Below are positions 6,175 through 11,566 of a DNA stretch of 11,566 nt, one piece after another. The DNA is taken from positions 1 through 11,566 of the forward strand of contig JAICYG010000078.1 of assembly GCA_025934335.1 (NCBI GenBank), given 5' to 3'. The notes under the pieces were generated by a model that saw only the letters and a list, made by a program, of their open reading frames with translations, was not told the origin of the DNA and did no database searches. The number at the start of each line of letters is the position of its first letter. Position 1 is the stretch's first letter. Both the position numbers and the translations under genes were made by a program. This DNA comes from Thermoleophilia bacterium (GTDB taxonomy: Bacteria > Actinomycetota > Thermoleophilia > Gaiellales > Gaiellaceae).

Positions 6175-8129
6175 GACGGATAGGCGAAGGCGATCTGCGT
6201 CGAGCCGAGCAGCGCGCCTCCACGGATCGTGAACGCGCACGGGAACGGCCCGCGCGACGGCGGCACCGGGATCGACGTGCTCCACGACGGCAGCCCCGAA
6301 AGGTTCTTCGAAACGACGGCCGAGCCGTCGAGGTCGATCTCCAGTGTCGTCGTCGCCTTCGGTAGCAGCGTCAGGTGCAGCGAGCCGCCGGCGCACCCGA
6401 AGACCGTGACGGTCGCCGGGCCGGTCATGTCGCCGTTCGGCTGCACGCCGGTGATCATCGTGGCGAGGCGCGCCGGCTTCGCCAGTCGCCACAGGGTCAG
6501 CCCGTACTGGTTCGGGCCACGATCCTGCTTCGCGACGGGATCGCCTCGGAGCGTGAGCGCGTCGTTCGCGACGGCGTAGGGCTCGTCGATCGGCAGCCGG
6601 CCGTCGAGCCGCGTCGGGACCTGGACCTGGTGGATCGGCCCGGCGACCTCATGCGGCGCGAGCGAGACGACGCGGCGGATCCGCGGGTTCCAGAAGCGCT
6701 GCTCCCAGACGACCGGGCCGCCCGCGAGGTCGCCGTTGAAGACGTACGCGACGTCCCCGGCGGCGTCTCGCTGGATCCAGTCGCGCGGCGTCCCGACCAG
6801 CACCTGCTGCGCCCCGGCGGCGTACGGCTCGACCAGGTCGGCCGCCTTCACCGACGTCCACACGAGCAGGCCGAGGACGACGAGCCCGACCGCCTCCATG
6901 AAGGGGGCGAAGCGGAACAGCACGAGGAGGGCCGCCGCCGCCACCGAGACCGCCGTCAGCGGCCGCCAGCCGCCGGGGCTCTGCAGCAGCAGCGCGATGC
7001 CCGGCGAGTCCGGGAACGCGTCCCAGTTGACGACGTCGTTCCACGGCGTCGCAACCAGGATCGCAAGCAACCCGAACGCCGTGAGCGAGGTTGCGACGCG
7101 CGGCCGCGGAGCCCCGCGCCCGAGCCAGAGCGCGAACGCCGCAAAGTAGAGCGGCGGCAGCGCAGCGAGGTCGCGCTCGAGCAGGTGCGGGGCATACCTC
7201 GAGCCGAAGAAGCCGACCTGCACGCCCACCAGAACGGTGGCGCAGACCGTCACCGAGACGAGCGAGCGCGCGGCGGCGTCGTCGCGGTCGCCCAGCGAGC
7301 GGACGGCCAGCAGGACGAGCGCTCCGGCCGGCACGACCCCGACCGCGAGCACCAGGTAGGCAAGATGCTCACCCGTCAGCCGGAGGCCGGAGCCGAGGTG
7401 GTAGCCGCCGGTGACGGCAGCCTCGTACGCGCCGAAGGCACGGGGCAGGAGGAGGACGACCGCGGCGCCGAGCACGAGCAGGGCCCAGAGCGGCCAGAAG
7501 CGCGCGAGCTGCTCGCGCCGCCGCCGGAGAGCGGCATCGACGAGCACGGCGCCGCCGAAGACCGGCAGCAGCACGGCACCCTGCACGCGGGTCCCGACCG
7601 CCGCGGCGATCAGCGCAAGCGCGATCCCCTGCCGGCGATACGAGGGGCTCTCGACCGCGCGGATGCTCGCGAACAGCGCAGCCGTCGCGAGCGGGTAGTA
7701 GAGCACCTCGGTCATCACGTAGCCCGAGAAGAGGACGATCGGCGCGGCGAGCGTGAGCGCGGCGGCGAGCAGGCTCGGGAGCACTCCGGCGTGGCGGCGG
7801 GTGAACGCGTAGACGGGGACGGCCGCCAGCGACATGACGAGCGCCTGGACCGGCTTCAGGAGGGCGTAGCCCGTCCCGAGGCTCCCTACCGAGAGCGGGC
7901 CGCCGGCGAACGCGGGGTAGAGGACGCTGTAGCCGGCGCCCGACTGGCCGAAGAGCGGCAGGCGCCCGTGGTCCCAGAGCCCGAGCGCGCGCACGGCGTA
8001 GATCGCCTCGTCGGGCATGATCCACAGCCCCGCGACCGTTCGTCCCGCGAGCCAGTGGAGGAGCGTCGAGAGCCCGACCAGCCCCGGCAGCGCGAGCGTC
8101 AGAGAGGCGCGTCGAAGAGCGCGAGCCAA
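6171..8129 (-). CDS. Polytopic membrane protein, probable GT-C-fold glycosyltransferase
   Basis: The protein has 652 aa. The N-terminal two-thirds (about 10-430) contain roughly 11-12 hydrophobic segments. The last 200 residues are hydrophilic and strand-rich (for example GPATVTVFGCAGGSLHLTLL), probably an extracytoplasmic domain. The motif WIMPDEAIYA (36-45), an acidic D40-E41 pair in the first outside loop, is typical of lipid-linked-sugar GT-C enzymes such as the PMT/ArnT-like groups, where it is catalytic. The donor and acceptor are unknown. Translation probably starts at TTG 8129, which overlaps the end of pspAB by 31 nt. The next in-frame ATG is inside the first loop and would delete the first membrane helix. 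It is the last gene of the htpX-pspAB unit. A non-enzymatic membrane protein cannot be excluded. Confidence 0.8.
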   Translation of the reverse strand: MARALRRASLTLALPGLVGLSTLLHWLAGRTVAGLWIMPDEAIYAVRALGLWDHGRLPLFGQSGAGYSVLYPAFAGGPLSVGSLGTGYALLKPVQALVMSLAAVPVYAFTRRHAGVLPSLLAAALTLAAPIVLFSGYVMTEVLYYPLATAALFASIRAVESPSYRRQGIALALIAAAVGTRVQGAVLLPVFGGAVLVDAALRRRREQLARFWPLWALLVLGAAVVLLLPRAFGAYEAAVTGGYHLGSGLRLTGEHLAYLVLAVGVVPAGALVLLAVRSLGDRDDAAARSLVSVTVCATVLVGVQVGFFGSRYAPHLLERDLAALPPLYFAAFALWLGRGAPRPRVATSLTAFGLLAILVATPWNDVVNWDAFPDSPGIALLLQSPGGWRPLTAVSVAAAALLVLFRFAPFMEAVGLVVLGLLVWTSVKAADLVEPYAAGAQQVLVGTPRDWIQRDAAGDVAYVFNGDLAGGPVVWEQRFWNPRIRRVVSLAPHEVAGPIHQVQVPTRLDGRLPIDEPYAVANDALTLRGDPVAKQDRGPNQYGLTLWRLAKPARLATMITGVQPNGDMTGPATVTVFGCAGGSLHLTLLPKATTTLEIDLDGSAVVSKNLSGLPSWSTSIPVPPSRGPFPCAFTIRGGALLGSTQIAFAYPS

Positions 8130-8665
8130 CGGGTGAGGTCCTGCTCGATCGGGAGCTCCTTCTCGAGCTTCGCCTTCAGCTCGAGCTCCGTCGCGTTGTC
8201 GCGCTCCGCCTTGCCGATCGGGATGAACGGCCAGAAGGCGCCGCGCTTGAAGCCGTAGATCCAGTAGACGGGATGCGCGCCGCCGTCGAACTTGAAGAGC
8301 GCCGCGAGCAGCTGCTCGCCGAACCCCTGCGCGGTCAGCTCCGACGCGAGCGTGTGCGCGGTGCCGACGATGTCCTCCAGATCGGGGTCGTGGACGATAA
8401 TCCAGTCGAAGCCGTACTCGTCGCTCTTGCGCTCGACGGTCGACCCGAACTGCTTCGCCACCGCCTCGAGCAGCTTGTCGATGTCGTCGAAGGCGCTCCG
8501 GAACTCACCCGACGACTGCGGCTTGAAGGTGATCGCGCCGACGCTTGCGCTCTTCAGCCCCAGCTCGACCTGCAGCGTCACCGCCGCGGTCGTGAGGGCG
8601 AAGAGCCGGTCGTCCTTCGGCCCCGGCAGCTTCTTGCGACCGGAGAGAATGTCGCGCAGCCCCAC
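8099..8665 (-). CDS. pspAB: PspA-associated protein PspAB
   Basis: This 188-aa soluble protein resembles the actinobacterial PspAB family, found near PspA and M48 proteases and thought to take part in the membrane-stress response; its biochemical role is not established. Recognisable family features are the N-terminal GLRDILSGRK, LFALTTAAVTLQVELGL (21-37), DEYGFDW (82-88), the FGEQLLAALFKF segment (115-126), YGFKRGAFWPF (137-147), RDNATELE (155-162) and the C-terminal ELPIEQDLTRW (170-180). The start is GTG at 8665, with TAGCCT 6 nt upstream and no Shine-Dalgarno. It lies 22 bp downstream of htpX and overlaps the glycosyltransferase gene by 31 nt. Assignment is by remembered sequence pattern, not a search. 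Confidence 0.82.
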   Translation of the reverse strand: MGLRDILSGRKKLPGPKDDRLFALTTAAVTLQVELGLKSASVGAITFKPQSSGEFRSAFDDIDKLLEAVAKQFGSTVERKSDEYGFDWIIVHDPDLEDIVGTAHTLASELTAQGFGEQLLAALFKFDGGAHPVYWIYGFKRGAFWPFIPIGKAERDNATELELKAKLEKELPIEQDLTRWLALFDAPL

Positions 8666-8671
8666 GTGGGG

Positions 8672-8677
8672 AGGCTA
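8672..8677 (-). promoter_or_regulatory. Putative internal -10 box of pspAB (TAGCCT)
   Basis: TAGCCT on the minus strand ends 6 nt before the pspAB GTG, the same hexamer and spacing as at the O-methyltransferase gene. It lies in the 22-bp gap after htpX. No convincing -35 is seen. If active it would give a leaderless pspAB transcript independent of htpX. Confidence 0.35.
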
Positions 8678-8687
8678 GACGAAGCGC

Positions 8688-9599
8688 TCAGGCGACCGGA
8701 CGGCCCATCTCGCGCGCGATCTCGGCGAGGGCGGCGAGCCGCTTCTCCATCGGCGGGTGATCCATGAAGAGCTCGGCGGCGGCGCTCTTGACCTTCGCCG
8801 GCACGATGAAGAAGGCGTTCATGCCCTCGACCTGGCGGAGGTCGCGGTTCGGGATCAGCGTCATCTGCGACGAGATCTTCTGCAGCGCGCTCATCAGGTA
8901 CTCGGGCGCGCCCGTGATCAGCGCCGAGCCGCGGTCGGCCGCGTACTCGCGGTAGCGCGAGATCATACGGATCAGGATGAAACTGATCACGTAGACCAGC
9001 ATCGAGACGAGGAACACGATCAGCCAGACGGGCGGGCCGTTGTTGTCGCGCCGGTTCCCGCCGCCCCACATGCCGGCGTAGAGCCCGAAGCGCGTGAGCA
9101 TCGCCGCGAGCATCGCGAAGAAGCTCGCGAGCGTCATGACGAGCACGTCGCGGTTCGCGATGTGCGAGAGCTCGTGCGCGAGAACGCCCTCGACCTCGCG
9201 CGGCTCGAGCCGCTCCCAGAGGCCCGTCGTGACGCACACGGCCGCGTGCTTCGGCGAGCGGCCGGTCGCGAACGCGTTCGGCACGGGTGTGTCCATGACG
9301 GCGATCTTCGGCTTCGGCAGATCGGCCATCGCGCACAACCGCTCGACCATGTCGTGCAGCTGCGGCGCCTCTTCGCGCGAGACGACTTTCGCGCCGGCGG
9401 CGGCGAGCGCGAGCTTGTCGGAGGTGTAGTACTGGAAGAACGCCATCGCGATCACGATCACGAGCATCGGGACGAGGCCGACGTTCAGGACGTTGAAGAG
9501 GACGACCGCGAAGATCACGTAGAGCAGGCCGAGGAGCCCGCTTGTGAGGATCATCCGCATCGTCAGGCCGGCATCGCGGCCGAATGACCTGCGCTTCAT
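8688..9599 (-). CDS. htpX: HtpX-like M48-family membrane zinc metalloprotease
   Basis: HtpX is an integral-membrane endopeptidase that degrades misfolded membrane proteins on the cytoplasmic side. This 303-aa protein has the full layout. Two N-terminal membrane helices (about 17-38 and 42-57) are followed by the protease domain with PVPNAFATGRSPKHAAVCVTTGL (from 106) and VEGVLAHELSHIANRD. The HExxH zinc site is H142-E143-H146. Two more hydrophobic segments follow (about 153-169 and 191-212), and the third zinc ligand is E218 in REYAADRGSA. The C-terminus holds DHPPMEKRLAAL. All catalytic residues are present. The start is ATG at 9599; TACAAT 7 nt upstream and no Shine-Dalgarno suggest a leaderless mRNA. 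It heads an apparent operon with pspAB and the membrane glycosyltransferase, and is divergent from a cytochrome c gene. Confidence 0.95.
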   Translation of the reverse strand: MKRRSFGRDAGLTMRMILTSGLLGLLYVIFAVVLFNVLNVGLVPMLVIVIAMAFFQYYTSDKLALAAAGAKVVSREEAPQLHDMVERLCAMADLPKPKIAVMDTPVPNAFATGRSPKHAAVCVTTGLWERLEPREVEGVLAHELSHIANRDVLVMTLASFFAMLAAMLTRFGLYAGMWGGGNRRDNNGPPVWLIVFLVSMLVYVISFILIRMISRYREYAADRGSALITGAPEYLMSALQKISSQMTLIPNRDLRQVEGMNAFFIVPAKVKSAAAELFMDHPPMEKRLAALAEIAREMGRPVA

Positions 9600-9606
9600 G
9601 ACCGGG

Positions 9607-9612
9607 ATTGTA
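9607..9612 (-). promoter_or_regulatory. Putative -10 box of htpX (TACAAT)
   Basis: TACAAT on the minus strand matches TANNNT and ends 7 nt before the htpX ATG, so transcription would start at the start codon. The -35 region (GGCTGC at a 17-nt spacer) is poor and is overlapped by the palindrome at 9621-9634, suggesting control by a bound protein. Confidence 0.5.
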
Positions 9613-9620
9613 GGGATGCT

Positions 9621-9634
9621 GCTGCACGTGCAGC
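9621..9634. repeat. Perfect 14-bp palindrome between htpX and cytochrome c genes
   Basis: GCTGCACGTGCAGC is its own reverse complement, centred on CACGTG. It covers the spacer and -35 zone of the putative htpX promoter and lies about 40 bp upstream of the cytochrome -10 box. This is a natural operator position for a dimeric regulator acting on one or both divergent genes. No known operator is matched with confidence. Confidence 0.5.
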
Positions 9635-9672
9635 CGTGCGCTTAACCCGCGGTGAACAGCACGGGTGCCGTA

Positions 9673-9678
9673 TACACT
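9673..9678 (+). promoter_or_regulatory. Putative -10 box of the cytochrome c gene (TACACT)
   Basis: TACACT (within TATACACT, 9671-9678) ends 7 nt before the GTG at 9686, mirroring the TACAAT-N7-ATG arrangement of htpX. It supports start 9686 over the in-frame GTG at 9665, which lies upstream of this box. No good -35 is seen. Confidence 0.5.
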
Positions 9679-9685
9679 CGCGCTC

Positions 9686-10102
9686 GTGCGCCGACTCCTC
9701 CCGCTCGTCCTCGCCGTCGTGCTCGTGGTCGCAGCGGGCTGCTCGTCCTCCAAGCCGGGGGAGAAGACGGTCTCGCCGCTCCCGACGAAGGTGACCGGGA
9801 CGCTGCCGAAGCAGCAGAAGGCGACGGTTCCCAAGCAGTACCAGGGCGGCGACCCGACGGCCGGGAAGCAGGTGTTCGCGAGCGCCGGCTGCGTCGGCTG
9901 CCACACGCTCGCCGACGCGAACGCGCACGGCACGGTCGGGCCGAACCTCGACCAGGCGAAGCCGCCGCTCTCGCTCGCCGTCGCGCGCGTGACGAAGGGC
10001 GCCGGCGCGATGCCGTCGTTCAAGGGGCAGCTCTCCGACAAGCAGATCGCCGACGTCACCGCCTACGTCGTCAAGGCGACCGGCGGCAACGCCAACGGCT
10101 AG
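9686..10102 (+). CDS. Lipoprotein-anchored class I c-type cytochrome
   Basis: This is a 138-aa electron-transfer protein acting outside the cytoplasmic membrane. From the GTG at 9686 it starts MRRLLPLVLAVVLVVAAGC, a compact lipoprotein signal peptide with the lipidated Cys at 19. A Pro/Lys/Gln/Thr-rich linker (about 20-55) leads to a single small cytochrome domain. The haem-binding CVGCH is at 69-73, VGPNLD at 84-89 and a likely distal Met ligand M109 in AMPSF. The final helix is LSDKQIADVTAYVVKAT, typical of class I cytochromes. A GTG at 9665 would add seven residues but lies upstream of the apparent -10 box. The redox partner is unknown; no terminal oxidase or haem-maturation gene is in the window. 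The HAD gene follows after 40 bp. Confidence 0.92.
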   Translation: MRRLLPLVLAVVLVVAAGCSSSKPGEKTVSPLPTKVTGTLPKQQKATVPKQYQGGDPTAGKQVFASAGCVGCHTLADANAHGTVGPNLDQAKPPLSLAVARVTKGAGAMPSFKGQLSDKQIADVTAYVVKATGGNANG

Positions 10103-10142
10103 CTCGATCCGGCTGCGGCTCCCCGACGACTTCCCGCGCGAC

Positions 10143-10937
10143 GTGCGCGTCGTCGCGAGCGACTTCGATCGCACCCTCGTCTGGACCGACACGACGCTGC
10201 ATCCGCGCACGATCGCGGCCATGCGCCGCGCGCACGACGCGGGCGTGCCGGTGATCGTCGTCACCGGCCGCATGGTCAAGTCGGTGCGGCAGGCGCTCGA
10301 GCCGGCCGGGGTGGCGGCGCCCGTGATCGCCTACCAGGGTGCCGTCGTCACCGACGAGGAGGGTCGCTGGCTGCGCCACGAGCCGATCCCACTCGAGCTC
10401 GCCCGCGAGATCGTCGCCGTCGTGGGCGAGGAGGGCTACTCGCCGAACGTGTACGTCGACGACGAGCTGTACGTGGCGAGCGACACCGAGGCGGCGCGCG
10501 CCTACGCGCGGCTGAACCGGATCGACTTCCACGTGGTGGGCCCGCTGCTCGACTGGCTCGCCGAGCCGCCGACCAAGCTCGTCTGCGTCGGGGAGCCCGA
10601 CGCCCTCGACGAGCTCGAGCCGCGCATGAAGGAGCGCTTTGCCGGCCGGGCGCACGTGTCGAAGTCGCTGCCGCACTTCCTCGAGTTCGCACAGGACGGC
10701 GTGACGAAGGGCGCCGGCATGGACTTCCTCGCCGAGCAGCTCGGCTTCACGAAGGAGCACACGGTGGCGTTCGGCGACGGCGAGAACGACGTCGAGCTCG
10801 TCGAGTGGCCCGCGTTCGGCGTCGCCGTCGCGAACGCGCACGAGCGGGTGAAGGCCGTCGCCCGGTGGGTCTGCCCGCCGGCCGAGGACGAGGGCGTGGC
10901 GCAGGTGCTCGAGGCGCTTCTAGACTCGAAGCCGTGA
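10143..10937 (+). CDS. HAD-superfamily phosphatase, Cof/type IIB
   Basis: This 264-aa cytosolic hydrolase is probably a sugar-phosphate or other small phosphometabolite phosphatase. The catalytic motif I is D7-F-D9-R-T-L, where Arg replaces the more common Gly of DxDGT. Motif II is VTGR (40-43), motif III is K189 in GVTKGAG, and motif IV is FGDGENDVEL (210-219). The large insert between motifs II and III is the C2B cap of type IIB enzymes. The start is GTG at 10143 without a visible Shine-Dalgarno. The same frame is open upstream and reads IRLRLPDDFPRD just before it, so a rare start codon further left is possible. The stop overlaps the serS start by 4 bp (GTGA), which suggests translational coupling. 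Confidence 0.88.
   Translation: MRVVASDFDRTLVWTDTTLHPRTIAAMRRAHDAGVPVIVVTGRMVKSVRQALEPAGVAAPVIAYQGAVVTDEEGRWLRHEPIPLELAREIVAVVGEEGYSPNVYVDDELYVASDTEAARAYARLNRIDFHVVGPLLDWLAEPPTKLVCVGEPDALDELEPRMKERFAGRAHVSKSLPHFLEFAQDGVTKGAGMDFLAEQLGFTKEHTVAFGDGENDVELVEWPAFGVAVANAHERVKAVARWVCPPAEDEGVAQVLEALLDSKP
10921..10926 (+). promoter_or_regulatory. Putative -10 box of serS (TAGACT) inside the HAD gene
   Basis: TAGACT ends 7 nt before the serS GTG at 10934, the same geometry as at htpX and the cytochrome gene. It lies within the last codons of the HAD gene. No clear -35 is present. It could give serS its own leaderless transcript. Confidence 0.35.
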
Positions 10938-11566
10938 TCGACCTCAGGGCAGCCCGCGCGGATCCCGAGCGCTACCGCGCCGCGCTCGCGCGCAAGGCCG
11001 CGGCCGGGGTGTTCGACGAGCTTCTCGCGGCCGACGAGCGCAAACGGGAGCTGCAGACGCAGGTCGAGGAGCTGCGCGCGCGCACGAAGCCGAAGGGCAA
11101 GCCGACGCCCGAGCAGCTCGAGGAGCTGAAGGCCGTGAAGCAGCGGCTGCAGCCGCTCGAGGTGGAGCTCACCGAGGCGGAGGAGCGGGTGCAGGCCCTG
11201 CACGACCGCGTCCCGAACCCGCCGGCCGACGACACGCCGGACGGCTTCGCCGAGGAAGACGCCGTCACGGTGGGCATCGAGGGCGAGCCGCCGTCGTTCG
11301 GCTTCGAGCCGCGCGACCACCTGGAGCTCTCGGCCGCGCATGGCTGGATCGACGTCGAGCGCGGCGGCAAGGTGTCGGGCTCCCGCTTCGTCTACCGCGT
11401 CGGCGACGTCGCGCTGCTCGAGCTCGCGCTCTACCGCTGGGCACTCGACCGCATCACGCAGAAGGGCCACGTGCCGGTGCTGCCGCCCGTGCTCGTGCGC
11501 GAGGAGGCGATGTTCGGCACGGGCTTCTTCCCGTCCGACAAGGGCGACTTCTACGCCGTCCCTGAG
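10934..11566 (+). CDS. serS: Seryl-tRNA synthetase, N-terminal half (runs off the window)
   Basis: Class II aminoacyl-tRNA synthetase that charges tRNA-Ser (and tRNA-Sec) with serine. The first 211 codons are present and open to the window edge; a complete enzyme is usually about 420 aa. The protein starts MIDLRAARADPERYRAAL, as expected. Residues about 25-100 form the tRNA-binding antiparallel coiled coil (ELQTQVEELRAR, then LEELKAVKQRLQPLEVELTEAEE). The conserved NPPADDTPDG linker follows, then the start of the catalytic core with KVSGSRFVYRVGDVALLELAL and PVLPPVLVREEAMFGTGFFP. Motifs 2 and 3 lie outside the window. The start codon overlaps the HAD stop (GTGA). Confidence 0.94.
   Translation, partial: MIDLRAARADPERYRAALARKAAAGVFDELLAADERKRELQTQVEELRARTKPKGKPTPEQLEELKAVKQRLQPLEVELTEAEERVQALHDRVPNPPADDTPDGFAEEDAVTVGIEGEPPSFGFEPRDHLELSAAHGWIDVERGGKVSGSRFVYRVGDVALLELALYRWALDRITQKGHVPVLPPVLVREEAMFGTGFFPSDKGDFYAVPE

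Noticed and set aside
4411..6492. 693-codon open frame on the minus strand
   Set aside because: It is antisense to pspA and the oxidoreductase, both of which have clear family motifs. Its Arg/His/Leu/Asp repetition is typical of a GC-rich shadow.
6375..8258. 627-codon open frame on the plus strand
   Set aside because: It is antisense to the membrane glycosyltransferase gene, is full of Arg/Glu/Asp runs and has no recognisable domain.

Overview
The window is GC-rich, densely coded bacterial DNA, most likely from an actinobacterium. The evidence is the start of a NucS/EndoMS mismatch endonuclease gene (an actinobacterial and archaeal family), an actinobacterial-type PspAB protein, a class III cyclase-ATPase fusion, frequent GTG/TTG starts, and several start codons preceded at 6-9 nt by a TANNNT -10 box, as in leaderless actinobacterial genes. 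A deep-branching lineage such as Thermoleophilia is my guess. No mobile element, tRNA, rRNA or CRISPR array is visible.

Layout. Positions 1-128 (-) hold the 5' end of nucS. It is divergent from a small unrecognised gene at 194-514 (+), and the 65-bp gap carries a perfect 7-bp-arm inverted repeat. Positions 550-4406 (-) hold three genes that read in the order O-methyltransferase, secreted lipoprotein, then a large cyclase/NB-ARC-ATPase/TPR signalling protein. The lipoprotein has its own recognisable promoter. Positions 4447-6174 (+) hold pspA and, with no gap, an NADPH-dependent MDR oxidoreductase. Positions 6171-9599 (-) hold an apparent operon htpX, pspAB and a GT-C-like membrane glycosyltransferase; its last stop codon shares a CTAG tetranucleotide with the stop of the convergent oxidoreductase gene. 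Positions 9686-11566 (+) hold a lipoprotein cytochrome c, a HAD-IIB phosphatase and the first 211 codons of serS, which overlaps the HAD gene by 4 bp.

How the genes work together. The strongest theme is membrane-envelope maintenance. PspA (membrane-binding ESCRT-III-like scaffold), HtpX (membrane zinc protease) and PspAB (PspA-associated protein) lie within about 5 kb, with a polytopic glycosyltransferase in the htpX-pspAB operon and an oxidoreductase fused transcriptionally to pspA. PspAA, the usual companion of PspA in these systems, is not in the window. The htpX promoter faces a lipoprotein cytochrome c promoter across an 86-bp gap holding a 14-bp palindrome, which may link the two. At the edges are housekeeping genes: nucS for mismatch repair and serS for translation.

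Gaps are all short; the longest, 3061-3176, shows nothing firm. No convincing intrinsic terminator was seen.
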